Shown here: positions 8,837 through 19,400 of the stretch, one piece after another
Numbering within the stretch: the first letter of the stretch is position 1
How the letters are laid out: each line of letters begins with the position of its first letter
Assembly: GCF_001518015.1 (NCBI RefSeq)
Contig: NZ_LPUY01000075.1
Location: 62,001 to 126,000, forward strand
Reading direction: 5' to 3'
Length of the DNA: 64,000 bases
DNA from: Tritonibacter horizontis
GTDB lineage: Bacteria > Pseudomonadota > Alphaproteobacteria > Rhodobacterales > Rhodobacteraceae
The notes under the pieces: generated by a model
Database searches by the model: none
What the model saw: the letters and a program-made list of their open reading frames with translations, nothing else
Told to the model about the DNA's origin: nothing
Position numbers and translations under genes: made by a program

Positions 8837-11800
8837 AACACAACGCAGGCACCCTCGCATTTCTCGCCACTCTCACCGCGACCACCGCCCTGGTTCCGGT
8901 CACCACGCAGGCCCAACAGGACGCATCGGAGTCCGGTGGCCTTCTGGTGTCCTTTCTCGAAGACACGCTGTCCAGCGAAAGCCGCCAGATCGACGTCCAA
9001 GGACTGGAGGGCGCGTTTTCCTCTCAGGCCAAGATCGCCCGGCTCACGGTGTCGGACGAAGACGGCATCTGGCTGACGGTCGAAGGTGCCGAACTGGACT
9101 GGAACCGGCTCGCGCTGGTGCGCGGCACGTTTTCGGTCAACCTGCTGAAGGCCGACCGCATCATCGTCGAGCGCAGCCCGAAGGCCCTGCCGACCGACCC
9201 GGAGCTGCCAACGCCCGAGGCCACCCCCTTTGCCCTGCCGGACCTGCCGGTTGCGCTGGAAATCGGTGAGATCTCGGCCGGTGAAATCGTCCTGGGTCAA
9301 GCACTTGTCGGCCAGCAAGCCACGCTGTCTGTCGATGGTGCCCTGCGTCTGGCGGAGGGCGCCCTGGATACCAGCCTGCGGGTGGCGCGGCGCGACCGGC
9401 CCGGCGATGTGCTGACCCTCGCCGCCGCCTATGCCAATGCCACGGAACAGCTGACACTGGATGTGCTGCTGAACGAGGCGGCAGGCGGGCTGGCGGCGAC
9501 CGCGCTGGATCTGCCGGGGCGGCCGGATCTCAGCCTGGCGATCACGGGCGACGGGCCGCTTGCGGATTTCACCGCTGACATCGGGTTTGCCACCAATGGC
9601 ACCGACCGGATCAGCGGCACGGTTTCGCTGTCCGGGCTGGGCGATGTCACGGCTGGGGCGGCTGGCGGGCTGGCGTTTGCCGCCGACCTTGGCGGCGATA
9701 TCGACCCGCTGCTGCGCCCGGATTTTCGCCCCTTCTTCGGTCCCGGCCTACGGGCAACCGTGAAGGGGCAGACAGATCCCGATGGCGGGTTGGAGCTGGA
9801 AAGCCTCGCCCTGCGCACCCGCGCGTTGCAGCTGACGGGGGCGCTGGCGCTCAACAACGGTGTCCTGGACACCGCCAATCTGACGGCGCGGATCACCCCA
9901 CCCGATGGCCAGGCGGCGGTGATCCTGCCGGTGCCCGGCGCCGACACAACCGTGGCCGCCGTGAACCTGACGCTGCAAAAACCCGAAGGGGCCGAGGCGG
10001 AATGGCAGATCAACGGGGCGCTGGATCGCCTGCGCACGCCCGACGTTGCCATCCAGCGTGCGGTCATCAACGCCGCCGGACGTCTGGATCAGACGGCGGG
10101 CTTTGCCGTGGACGGGGCGCTGGATGCGCAACTCAGCGGGTTTGTCCCCGCCGACCCCGCGCTGGCCGCCGCCACTGGCCGCGATGTGACACTGAGCACC
10201 CGGCTCACCTCGACCGAGGACAATGCCGATTTCCTGATCCGCGATCTTGATCTGCAAGGCGACGACTACGCGGCGCGCGGCGAAATCCGGTTCAACGGAG
10301 TAGAGAACGACCTGCGCATTGCAACCCAGCTTGTTATTGAATTACAGGAACTTGGCCGATTCTCCGCGCTTGCGGGGCAGGATCTGACAGGCGCCGCCAC
10401 CGGCGAGGTGACCGGCCATTTCCAACCGCTCAGCGGGGCCTTTGGCGTGGATCTCTTGCTGAATGGCCAGGACCTTGGGATTGGGCACCCGGATCTGGAC
10501 CCGCTGCTTGTCGGTGACAGCGATCTGAAACTGGTTGCGGCACGGGATGCTTCGGGCCTGCGGATCGAGACTTTTGATCTGCGGACGGCCGAGGTCAGCG
10601 CCACTGGCCAGGGCACCTTGAACAGCGCCGATGGCGCGCTGACGCTCGACGCCCGGCTGGAGCGTCTGGACCGGTTTGTGCCAGAGCTGCGCGGCCCCTT
10701 GACCCTGAGTGCCAATTTTGACCGCTCTGGCGATCGGTTGACGGGCACGGCGCAGATGCGCGGTCCCCGCGACATCGCGCTGGACCTTGACGGCGCGCTC
10801 ACCCTGGATGGCACGGCGGATTTCAACTTCGACGCCCATGTCGGCGCGCCAGAGGCCTTTGCCCCGCAATTGGCAGGCGCGCCCCTGACCGCCACTGGCA
10901 AGGCGACACGGCGGGACGGAACCTGGTCCGCGCAAGCAGACCTCGCCGCGGCCGGCGGTGCGCAGGCGCGTCTCACCGGCGGTTTCGGCGAGGCCGATGG
11001 CGCTGTCGATCTCGACCTCTCTGCCCTTATTGCACAGCTGGACCATTTTGTCCCAAGCGTCAGCGGGCAGGCCACCACCACGCTCTCGGCGACCCGCCGT
11101 GAGGGCCGCTGGCAGGGCACAGGCCGCCTGACCGGCCCCGGTGACAGCACCGCGGAGTTTGCGGGCAGCTTTATTGAGACCTCTGGCGACGTGGATCTCG
11201 ACCTGGATGCCCGGATCGCAGAGGTACGCCGGTTTGCGCCATCCGTCAGCGGCACCGCCTCTGCCGACCTCAGCGCCACCCGGCGCGCCGGTACCTGGGA
11301 GGGGCGTGGCACCGTGACCGGTCCGGCCGGTGCAACGGCAGATGTCAGCGGCCGCTTTGACGAAGCCGACGGCGCGGTTGCCCTGCAATTTGACGCCGTG
11401 GTCCGGCAGCTGCAGCAGGTTGTCCCAGGCCTGAACGGTGTCCTCACCGCCAAGGGCGAAGCCAGCCGCGCCGATGGCGTCTGGACGCTGGAGACCACCG
11501 CGGACGGGCCGCTCGGGATCGACTCCCGGATTGCCGGCACCTGGGACGAAGCCCGGGCCGAGGCAGACGTCACCGCCAAGGGGTCGCTGCGGCTGGAAGG
11601 CGCGAATGCCTTCCTGAAGCCGAACCTGCTGAAGGGTCTTGCCCGGTTCGACCTTGCCCTGCGCGGTCCAACCGCGCTGAGTTCGCTCACCGGCACCATC
11701 ACCACGCAGGATGCACAGCTGGTGCTGCCACAAGCCGCGCAGGCGCTGGATGGCATCGACACCCGGATTTCCCTGAACAACGGCACCGCGACGATTTCGC

Positions 11801-12849
11801 TCGCAGCTGGCCCGCGCGATGGTGGCAGGATCGAGGTCAACGGCCCTGTCAATCTGACCGCCCCCTATCGCGGCGATCTTCGGATCAGCCTGTCAGAGGT
11901 CGTGCTGACCGACAACCTGTCCTATGACACCTCCCTGGGGGGGGCGCTGCGGTTCTCCGGCGCGCTGGCGGGCAACAGCAGCCTGTCGGGCCGGATTGAT
12001 GTGGGCGAGACCAACATCAACCTCAACACCGCTGGCGGCGCGGTCTCTGCCGCGCCAATCCCGCCGATCCGGCATCGCGGCCAGAGCCGTGCCCAGACCG
12101 CCACGCGGGCGCGGGCCGGATTGATCGAGACCGGATCTGGTGGCGCCAGCACCAGCCGCATTGCGCTGGATGTGGTGGTCAGCGCCCCGAACCGGATCTT
12201 TGCCCGTGGGCGCGGCCTGAATGCCGAGCTGGGCGGAGCCATCACCCTGCGCGGAACCACATCGAACCCGGCGCCCTCCGGCCAGATCGGTCTCATCCGG
12301 GGGACCTTTGATATCCTCGGCAGCCGCCTGACCCTCGACGAGGGCCGGATCACGCTGTTGGGCGATCTGAAACCCTATCTGGAGCTGCGCTCCATCGCCA
12401 ATACCGAACAGGGCACCGCCACGCTGGAGATTTCCGGCCGCGTTGACAGCCCCAAGATCCAGGTGACCTCCGACCCGGCCCGGCCCAGCGAAGAGGCGCT
12501 GGCGCTGCTTTTGTTCGGCGACAACATTCAGGACATCTCGCCATTGGCGCTGGCGCGGCTTGCCGGCTCCGTTCTGACCCTCAGTGGCCGGGGCGGCGGC
12601 GCGCAAAAGGCGCTGCGCAATGCGACGGGAGCCAACAATGTGGACTTCGGCACCGATAACCTTGGCGTCGGACAGTTGGGGTTGGGCGGCTATATCGCCG
12701 AGAATGTCTATACGGACCTCAACGTCACCGCAGAAGGCGACAGCGAAGTGACGATCAACCTCGATCTGAGCAAATCGCTGACCGTGACCGGCACCGCCGA
12801 CAGCGCCGGGACAACGGGTCTGGGGGTCTTTTTCAAACGGGACTATTGA
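8833..12849 (+). CDS. tamB: TamB, translocation and assembly module / AsmA-like bridge protein
   Basis: Large periplasm-spanning partner of TamA, 1338 residues, with an N-terminal signal/anchor (LAFLATLTATTALVP). The long central region is built of beta-rich AsmA/DUF490-type repeats, thought to form a hydrophobic groove. The C-terminal TamB domain (about 1050-1338) includes RGTFDILGSRLTLDEGRI and ends in GLGVFFKRDY, the part that contacts TamA. The start is TTG at 8833, which overlaps the tamA stop (TTGA); no better start in frame preserves the signal peptide. Residues about 615-925 contain a tandem repeat listed separately. High Ala/Asp/Gly/Leu content is normal for the family. Confidence 0.92.
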   Translation: MKHNAGTLAFLATLTATTALVPVTTQAQQDASESGGLLVSFLEDTLSSESRQIDVQGLEGAFSSQAKIARLTVSDEDGIWLTVEGAELDWNRLALVRGTFSVNLLKADRIIVERSPKALPTDPELPTPEATPFALPDLPVALEIGEISAGEIVLGQALVGQQATLSVDGALRLAEGALDTSLRVARRDRPGDVLTLAAAYANATEQLTLDVLLNEAAGGLAATALDLPGRPDLSLAITGDGPLADFTADIGFATNGTDRISGTVSLSGLGDVTAGAAGGLAFAADLGGDIDPLLRPDFRPFFGPGLRATVKGQTDPDGGLELESLALRTRALQLTGALALNNGVLDTANLTARITPPDGQAAVILPVPGADTTVAAVNLTLQKPEGAEAEWQINGALDRLRTPDVAIQRAVINAAGRLDQTAGFAVDGALDAQLSGFVPADPALAAATGRDVTLSTRLTSTEDNADFLIRDLDLQGDDYAARGEIRFNGVENDLRIATQLVIELQELGRFSALAGQDLTGAATGEVTGHFQPLSGAFGVDLLLNGQDLGIGHPDLDPLLVGDSDLKLVAARDASGLRIETFDLRTAEVSATGQGTLNSADGALTLDARLERLDRFVPELRGPLTLSANFDRSGDRLTGTAQMRGPRDIALDLDGALTLDGTADFNFDAHVGAPEAFAPQLAGAPLTATGKATRRDGTWSAQADLAAAGGAQARLTGGFGEADGAVDLDLSALIAQLDHFVPSVSGQATTTLSATRREGRWQGTGRLTGPGDSTAEFAGSFIETSGDVDLDLDARIAEVRRFAPSVSGTASADLSATRRAGTWEGRGTVTGPAGATADVSGRFDEADGAVALQFDAVVRQLQQVVPGLNGVLTAKGEASRADGVWTLETTADGPLGIDSRIAGTWDEARAEADVTAKGSLRLEGANAFLKPNLLKGLARFDLALRGPTALSSLTGTITTQDAQLVLPQAAQALDGIDTRISLNNGTATISLAAGPRDGGRIEVNGPVNLTAPYRGDLRISLSEVVLTDNLSYDTSLGGALRFSGALAGNSSLSGRIDVGETNINLNTAGGAVSAAPIPPIRHRGQSRAQTATRARAGLIETGSGGASTSRIALDVVVSAPNRIFARGRGLNAELGGAITLRGTTSNPAPSGQIGLIRGTFDILGSRLTLDEGRITLLGDLKPYLELRSIANTEQGTATLEISGRVDSPKIQVTSDPARPSEEALALLLFGDNIQDISPLALARLAGSVLTLSGRGGGAQKALRNATGANNVDFGTDNLGVGQLGLGGYIAENVYTDLNVTAEGDSEVTINLDLSKSLTVTGTADSAGTTGLGVFFKRDY
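10675..11604 (+). repeat. Tandem ~62-residue repeats inside TamB
   Basis: Within tamB the coding sequence repeats about every 183-189 bases. Each unit begins with a [FV]-[VA]-P-x(2)-x-G motif: FVPELRG, FAPQLAG, FVPSVSG, FAPSVSG, VVPGLNG. This is followed about 12 residues later by SATRR-G-W-like text and then by GEADGAVDLDLDA-like text. The spacings I count are 61, 63, 62 and 62 residues, so there are four full units and a partial fifth. Similarity is clear at protein level, and highest between units three and four. Confidence 0.8.
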
Positions 12850-12917
12850 TCGGCTTTGCCGTTTCCTGCGGTCGGCGGCTAGGTTAGGCTGCGGCACGCA
12901 ACAACCTGACAGGCCCC

Positions 12918-13922
12918 ATGACCCAGCGCCCTCCCCCTCTCGCGACGCCCGTTGGTGGAGCTGTTGTCGATGCTGTTGTCATCGGACGCAACGAAGGGGC
13001 GCGGCTTCTGGCCTGTCTGGACAGTCTTGCGGGGCAGCAGGTCCGCCACATCGTCTATGTCGACAGCGGGTCCAGCGATGGGTCTGTCGCGGCGGCCCGA
13101 AATCGCGGCGCGGAGGTTGTCGCGCTGGATGTTGACCTCCCCTTCACCGCCGCGCGGGCGCGCAATGCCGGGCTGGACCGTTTGGCGCAGCTTGCGCCGG
13201 GGGACCTTGACCCATTGGTCCAGCTGGTCGATGGCGATTGTACGGTGGCAGAGGGATGGCTGCGCGATGCGGTGCGGTTTTTGCAGGAGCGGCCCGAGGT
13301 GGCGGTGGTCTGCGGTCGGCGACGCGAGCAGTTCCCCGAGGCCAGCCCCTACAACCGCCTGTGCGATCTGGAATGGGATACGCCGCCGGGCAAGGCCCTG
13401 GCCTGTGGTGGCGATGCCCTGATGCGCCGTCACGCGGTCGCGGCGGTCGGCGGGTACTGCGACACGTTGATTGCGGGCGAAGAACCGGAATTGTGCCTCA
13501 GGCTGCGCCAGGCGGGGTGGGTGATCTGGCGTCTTGGGGCGGAGATGACCCAACATGATGCCAAGATCACCCGCTTCGCGCAGTGGTGGAAACGGACACG
13601 GCGGGCCGGGCACGCCTTTGCCGAAGGGGCGTTTTTGCATGGCGCTCCGCCCGAGCGTCACTGGGTCAGGGAAACCCGACGGGCGGTGATCTGGGGGCTG
13701 GCCTTGCCGGCTGGCCTGATCCTTGCGGCGCTTGTCGCCCCACCGGCTGCGGTCATTCTGGGGCTGGCCTACCCGGCACAGTTTCTGCGTCTCGCCCGGC
13801 GCGACGGGGCGCTGCGTGCGGGGTTTTCGATCCTCGGGAAGTTCGCCGAAGCACAGGGCGTTGCCGAATTCCACCTCAACCGGGTTTTACGACGCCACCG
13901 GGGATTGATCGAATACAGGTAG
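12918..13922 (+). CDS. Glycosyltransferase family 2 with C-terminal membrane segment
   Basis: GT-A fold glycosyltransferase, 334 residues, predicted to transfer a sugar from a nucleotide-sugar donor during polysaccharide repeat-unit assembly at the inner membrane. The nucleotide-binding strand VVIGRNEGARL, the metal-binding VDGDCTV (DxD-like) and the acceptor-side EEPELCLR motif are visible. A hydrophobic stretch near residues 255-285 would anchor it. It starts at ATG 12918, 68 bases after tamB and on the same strand. It faces the WecG-like gene head-on with one base between the stop codons. Donor and linkage cannot be predicted. I take it as the left edge of the polysaccharide locus. Confidence 0.85.
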   Translation: MTQRPPPLATPVGGAVVDAVVIGRNEGARLLACLDSLAGQQVRHIVYVDSGSSDGSVAAARNRGAEVVALDVDLPFTAARARNAGLDRLAQLAPGDLDPLVQLVDGDCTVAEGWLRDAVRFLQERPEVAVVCGRRREQFPEASPYNRLCDLEWDTPPGKALACGGDALMRRHAVAAVGGYCDTLIAGEEPELCLRLRQAGWVIWRLGAEMTQHDAKITRFAQWWKRTRRAGHAFAEGAFLHGAPPERHWVRETRRAVIWGLALPAGLILAALVAPPAAVILGLAYPAQFLRLARRDGALRAGFSILGKFAEAQGVAEFHLNRVLRRHRGLIEYR

Positions 13923-13923
13923 G

Positions 13924-14754
13924 TCAGCCCTTTGCCGCGCGGCCTTTGGCCTGATACCGAAGCCGCAGCGCGCCCGCGATATGTCCCGGCAGTACCGCGA
14001 AACAGCGGGCATAGCGTGGCAACAGGCGCTGCGGGTGGCTCAGCATGCGCCAGAGCCATTCCAGTGCCACGGCCCGAACCCAACGCGGCGCCCGGCGCTG
14101 GTGGCCGGCAACGAAATCCAGCCCCGCCCCGATGGACGCAAAACCGACAGATGGCGACAGCTGACGGCCCAACTGCGCGAATTGTTCCTGCTTTGGCGCC
14201 CCCAAAGCAACGAAACACAGGGCAATTCCCGCGGTTTCCAGCTCTGCCAGGATCGCGCGCGCGTCTTCGCCTGCCGGATCAAAACCCTGACTCGGGGCAC
14301 GAAGATATGTGACCTGCAGGCCATCGACGCTGGAGACCAGCCGGGCGGCAGACCGGTCCAGCACGGGTTGGGAGGAGCCGACAAACGCCACCTTCCCCCC
14401 TTCCGCCGCCGCCAGCCTGCACAGTGGCAGGATCAGATCCGATCCGGGCAAAAGCGCCACCCTGCGTCTGGCCAGTCGCGACAGCCAGACAATCGGACGC
14501 CCGTCCGCCACAACAAGATCGTGATCCAGATAGGCCGCGAGAAAGGCGCGATCCTGCGCCAGTTTCACCAGATGGTCGAGATTGACCGTCGCAAGGGCAA
14601 ATCCCTGACCGGTGCGAAATCTATCTACAATTAACGAGGCCAGGCGCCCCCAATCGGGCACATTTACGTCAAGGCGTTGATTGTTGAACAAAAAGTACAT
14701 ATCGATTCGATGCGCCATTTGGGCAGGACGTCGGTTTCTGGCTCGGCTGAGCAT
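13924..14754 (-). CDS. WecG/TagA/CpsF family glycosyltransferase (GT26)
   Basis: GT26 glycosyltransferase, a family that adds N-acetylmannosamine-type or related sugars to lipid-linked intermediates (WecG, TagA). It has 276 residues. Family motifs in order are TVNLDHLVKL, LVVADGRPIVWLSRL, VALGAPKQEQF, and GAGLDFVAGHQRRAPRWVR followed by LEWLWRML..P.R. The ATG at 14754 gives the longest frame. Internal ATGs at 14718 or 14700 are possible, since no strong Shine-Dalgarno distinguishes them and the conserved part starts near YFLFNNQRLDV. It is divergent from the Wzy/ligase-like gene, with about 64 bases for both promoters. Confidence 0.87.
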   Translation of the reverse strand: MLSRARNRRPAQMAHRIDMYFLFNNQRLDVNVPDWGRLASLIVDRFRTGQGFALATVNLDHLVKLAQDRAFLAAYLDHDLVVADGRPIVWLSRLARRRVALLPGSDLILPLCRLAAAEGGKVAFVGSSQPVLDRSAARLVSSVDGLQVTYLRAPSQGFDPAGEDARAILAELETAGIALCFVALGAPKQEQFAQLGRQLSPSVGFASIGAGLDFVAGHQRRAPRWVRAVALEWLWRMLSHPQRLLPRYARCFAVLPGHIAGALRLRYQAKGRAAKG

Positions 14755-14818
14755 GGTTTGATTCAGCTGTTTCGGGTATCTCTAGAGTTGGAATTGGGTC
14801 GAAGTAGGGCGGGAATTC

Positions 14819-16285
14819 GTGCCAAACGCAATCGCGTATATGATGCTTCTGGTCTGGCCTGTCGCCACCTTGGTCTTTTTTCAAAGGTTGCCAGTGGCGC
14901 GCGCGATCCTGCTGTGCCTGATGGGTGGCTACCTGTTGCTGCCGCCGCTGGCGTCCTTTGCCCTGCCGCTGGTGCCCAATCTGGACAAATTCTCGATCAG
15001 CTCAATCATGGCGCTTGTCGGCTGCCTGTTTGTCGCCCGAGCCCCGGTGCCTGCCCTGCCCAGACACGGGTTCATGCGGGTGATGGTCTGTCTGTTTGTG
15101 CTCTGTGCCCTGCCCACGGTCCTGACCAACAGAGACGGTATCATATTCGAATCAACGCCAAATGCCGGGCCGATCGTGTTCTTTGTCGATCAGCTCCCCG
15201 GGCTGAGGCTGCGCGATCTGGCCTCTGTCGTGATGGAACAGCTGATCATTCTGATCCCGTTTTTCATCGCGCGGAGACATCTGTCGACCCCAGAGGCACA
15301 TCGGGATCTGTTGTTCGCCTTTTTCCTCGGCGGCATGATCTATTCCATCCCGTCGTTGATCGAAATCCGCGTCAGCCCGCAGATCAACGTCTGGATCTAC
15401 GGCTTCTTCCAGCATGATTTTGCGCAGATGATACGCAATGGCGGGTACCGGGCGATCGTGTTTCTGCCGCATGCGCTCTGGCTGGCACTGTTCATGCTGA
15501 GCGCGCTTCTGGCGACCACGGCGCTGGCGCGGGTCCAGACGGGCAACAGCAAAGTGCGCTTTGGCCTCGCTGCATTCTATCTGTTTGCGGTGCTCGTCCT
15601 GTGCAAGAGCCTGGCGTCGCTGGCCTATGGGCTGGCGTTCACGCCGCTGGTGGCGCTCGCGCCGTTCCGGTTCCAGATCAAGGTGGCGCTGGGGATCGCG
15701 CTGATCGGCTGTATCTACCCGATGCTGCGCAACACCGGCATCATTCCGACCGATGCGATTGTGGCCTATGTCGAAAGCTTCAGCCCGGCGCGGGCGCAAT
15801 CGCTCGGCTATCGGTTTGACAATGAACAGATGCTGCTGGAGCGGGCCGCCGAGAAGCCGCTGTTCGGCTGGGGCGGCTGGGGACGAAATCTGATCCGGGA
15901 GGCCCAGTCGGGCCGTATCCTGTCTATTCCCGACGGTCACTGGATCATCGCATTCGGCACCTTTGGCTGGATCGGGTATCTGGCAGAGATGGGGATTCTG
16001 GCAGGGTCACTGGCTTTGCTGCATCTTGCGCTGCGCAAGACGCCCCAGGACGAGATTTCTCCCTACATCTCTTGTATTTCGCTGATACTTGGGGCGACGA
16101 TGGTGGATATGCTGGTGAACGATACATTGGTGCCCGTGACCTGGATGTGCGCCGGGGCGATTTTGGGCTATGCGGAACGCATCCTTTATCCAGACCTCTT
16201 TGCGCCCCGGCCGCGACTGTTCGGCGGGCAACAGGCGCTCGCCCCCAGCTCTGCGGGTGCCCGGCTGACATCGCTGATGAAATAG
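14819..16285 (+). CDS. O-antigen ligase/polymerase-like (Wzy-type) membrane protein
   Basis: Polytopic inner-membrane protein, 488 residues with roughly ten to twelve hydrophobic segments, of the O-antigen polymerase/ligase superfamily. In a Wzx/Wzy pathway such a protein joins repeat units on undecaprenyl diphosphate at the periplasmic face. The signature is the large periplasmic loop containing SLGYRFDNEQMLLERAAE followed by PLFGWGGWGRN, the conserved Wzy_C-like segment. GTG at 14819 is chosen because AGGGCGGG precedes it by a suitable distance and the first hydrophobic helix follows. Polymerase versus ligase cannot be decided from sequence. The cluster contains a flippase and a Wzz-like protein, which favours polymerase. 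Confidence 0.82.
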   Translation: MPNAIAYMMLLVWPVATLVFFQRLPVARAILLCLMGGYLLLPPLASFALPLVPNLDKFSISSIMALVGCLFVARAPVPALPRHGFMRVMVCLFVLCALPTVLTNRDGIIFESTPNAGPIVFFVDQLPGLRLRDLASVVMEQLIILIPFFIARRHLSTPEAHRDLLFAFFLGGMIYSIPSLIEIRVSPQINVWIYGFFQHDFAQMIRNGGYRAIVFLPHALWLALFMLSALLATTALARVQTGNSKVRFGLAAFYLFAVLVLCKSLASLAYGLAFTPLVALAPFRFQIKVALGIALIGCIYPMLRNTGIIPTDAIVAYVESFSPARAQSLGYRFDNEQMLLERAAEKPLFGWGGWGRNLIREAQSGRILSIPDGHWIIAFGTFGWIGYLAEMGILAGSLALLHLALRKTPQDEISPYISCISLILGATMVDMLVNDTLVPVTWMCAGAILGYAERILYPDLFAPRPRLFGGQQALAPSSAGARLTSLMK

Positions 16286-16495
16286 TCCATTTAACGCTTT
16301 GGACAGGCAATAGACCGTATTTTGGCCACAATAGCTCCTCTTGCCCGCCCAAGATTATCGCAAAAAGTGGCATGTGTTCGGGATCCAGTGCTGCTTGACC
16401 ACCGCAACACGCAGCCTGGTTCACACACAACCGGAAAGATCATAGCGGCCCGGATCTCTGACGGACCTGAGTAAAGACGAAGGAACACGCGCGAA

Positions 16496-19400
16496 ATGGG
16501 ACATTCTGAACAGGCGTTCGGCACGGCCATCGGCCCTGATGACATCGCTGTCGTCGGCATGTCTGTCAGCTTGCCCGGCGCCGCCTCGGTAGAGGCCTTC
16601 TGGACCAACCTGCGCGACGGCGTCGAATCCATCGAAATCCTCGACGAGGACAGCCTGTTGCAGGCTGGCGAGCGGCCAGATGTCCTGCGTGCGCCGAACT
16701 ATGTCGCCGCCGCCGCCCCCCTGCAGGGGTTTGACATGTTTGACGCGGAATTTTTTGGCTTTTCCCCCAAGGAGGCCGCGATCCTCGACCCGCAGCACCG
16801 CAAGTTCCTCGAAGTGGCCTGGAGCGCGATGGAGGATGCCGGACATACGCCCGAAAGCCTGAAGGGCCAGGTCGGCGTCTATGCGGGCTGCGGCATGGGG
16901 AGCTATTTCTATTTCAACATCTGCTCCAACCCAGATCTGGTTGATGATGTCGGCATGTTCCTGCTGCGCCACACTGGCAACGACAAGGATTTCCTGACCA
17001 CGCGGGTCAGCCATGTCTTTGACCTGAAGGGGCCATCGGTCAATGTGCAGACCGCCTGTTCCACCTCTCTGGTCGCCATCCACTATGCCGCCGAGGCGCT
17101 GCGCAAGGGGGACTGTGACATGGCCCTGGCCGGCGGTGTCACCATCGAACTGCCGCAGGGGCGCGGGTATCTGTTCAAGGAGAACGAGATCCTGTCCCCG
17201 TACGGTCATTGCCATGCCTTCGACCATCGCGCACAGGGCACCGTGTTTGGCTCCGGCGCCGGTGCCGTGGCGTTGCGCCGGCTCAGCGATGCCGTCGCGG
17301 ATGGCGATCATATCTGGGCGGTCATCAAAGGCTCTGCCATCAACAATGACGGCGCGGCAAAGGCTGGCTACCTCGCGCCCTCGGTCGATGGCCAGTCCGA
17401 GGCGGTGCGCAAGGCGCTGACCGCCGCCAAGGTCCACCCCGAAAGCATCGATTATGTCGAATGCCATGGCACCGGAACCTTTATCGGTGACCCGATCGAG
17501 GTCGCCGCGCTGAGCGAAGCCTACCGCGAACGCACGGATGCGACTGGATATTGCCGCCTTGGGTCGGTCAAAACCAACATCGGCCATCTCGACACCGCCG
17601 CCGGTGTCGCCGGTTTTGTCAAGACGGCCCTGTCGCTGACCCACAAAACGCTGCCGCCCTCGCTGGGCTATGAGGCCCCCAACCCCACCATAGATTTCGA
17701 CGCCTCGCCCTTTCGGGTCAATGACCGGCTCACGCCTTGGGTCTCGCACCGTGGGCCACGCCGGGCCGGGGTCAATGCGCTTGGGGTTGGCGGCACCAAT
17801 GCCCATGCCATCCTCGAAGAAGCGCCGGTTCGCGCCCCCTCCGAGGAAAGCGATTTCCCGTTTCAGATCCTGTGTGTGTCCGGCCAGTCCAAGGCCGCGC
17901 TGGAGGCCAATACCCAGAACCTCGTGGCCTATCTGCGCGCCAATCCGCAGGTCGATCTGGCCGATGTCGCCTACACGCTGAAGGAAGGCCGGCGCGGTTT
18001 TGCCAAACGGCGTGTGGTCGTCGCCGAAACCGCGACCGAGGCCGCCGACAGGCTGGAGGCGGCCAATCCGCGCGCGGTCTTTACCCATGATCGCCTCGGT
18101 CCCGCACCAGAGGTGGTGTTCATGTTCCCCGGTGGCGGCGCGCAATATGCCGGGATGGCGCGCGATCTATATGAAACAGAACCGGTCTTTGCCGATTGGA
18201 TGGACCGGGGCCTCGATCACCTGGCGCAAAACCTCGATTTTGATCTGCGCGCGGTCTGGCTGCCTGATCCCGGATCAGAGGCCAGCGCAAATGCGGCCCT
18301 GCTGACGCCATCGGTGCAATTGCCGCTGATCATGATCGTCGAATATGCGCTAGCGCAGCTCTGGATCAGCTGGGGCATCAAACCTGCGGCGCTGGTCGGC
18401 CACTCGATGGGCGAAAACACCGCCGCGTGTCTTGCCGGTGTCCTCGGGTTTGAGGACTGCATCGACCTTGTGCATCTGCGCGGACAGCTGTTTGACACGG
18501 TCGACCCCGGCGGCATGCTGTCGATTTCGCTGCCGCTGGCAGAGGTCGAGGCGCTGATCGGAATGGATCTGGACATCGCCAGCGTGAATGCGCCGGAACT
18601 GACGGCCGTGTCCGGCCCCAACGCCGCGCTTGATGCGCTGGCAGAGACCCTGCGGGCGCGCGATGTGGAATTTCAGCGCATTCCGATTGATATTGCGGCG
18701 CACAGCCGGATGCTGGAACCGATCCTGACGCAGTATGGCGATTTTCTGCGAAAGCTGGATCTGAAACCCGCAACCCTGCCGGTGATCTCTAACCGCACCG
18801 GCCAGCTGCTGAGTGCCGAGCAGGCGACCAGTGCCGACTATTGGGTCGGCCAGCTGCGCAACACTGTGCGGTTTGCCGATTGCATCGACACGCTGTCAGC
18901 CACGCCCGGGCGGGTTTATCTGGAGGTCGGGCCCGGCAAGGCCCTGAGCGCATTGGCGCAGATGGCGCCGCAGGTGCGTGCCGGGCAGGTCCTCAGCTCC
19001 TTGCGCCACCCGGATCAGGAGGTGGCGGATGATGCGTATTTCTTTGGCGTCATCGGGCGGCTCTGGGCCTGCGGTGTGGAGGCCGACTGGCCGCAGATCT
19101 GGGGCGATTCCCGACGTCTGCGCCTGCCCCTGCCGACCTACGCCTTTCAGCGCAGCCGCTATTTCATCGAACCGGGCAAGGCTGCCGCCACCCCGGAACC
19201 CGATCTGCCCGCGCGACACGAAGACCTCGCCGATTGGGGCTACCGGCCCGATTGGCGCCCCCGGCTGGCCGATTGCAGCGCCGATCTGGAGGCTGAGCTG
19301 CGCCGCACGCCACTGCGCTGGTTGATCTTTGAAGACAGCACCGGTCAGGCCGCGGCCTGCAGCGCGCGACTGGCTGCCGCCGGTCATCAGGTGGTGCGGG

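Noticed and set aside
16421-18145. 574-residue minus-strand frame at the start of the PKS
   Set aside because: Antisense of the KS domain, which has all catalytic residues; the minus frame has no recognisable motif.
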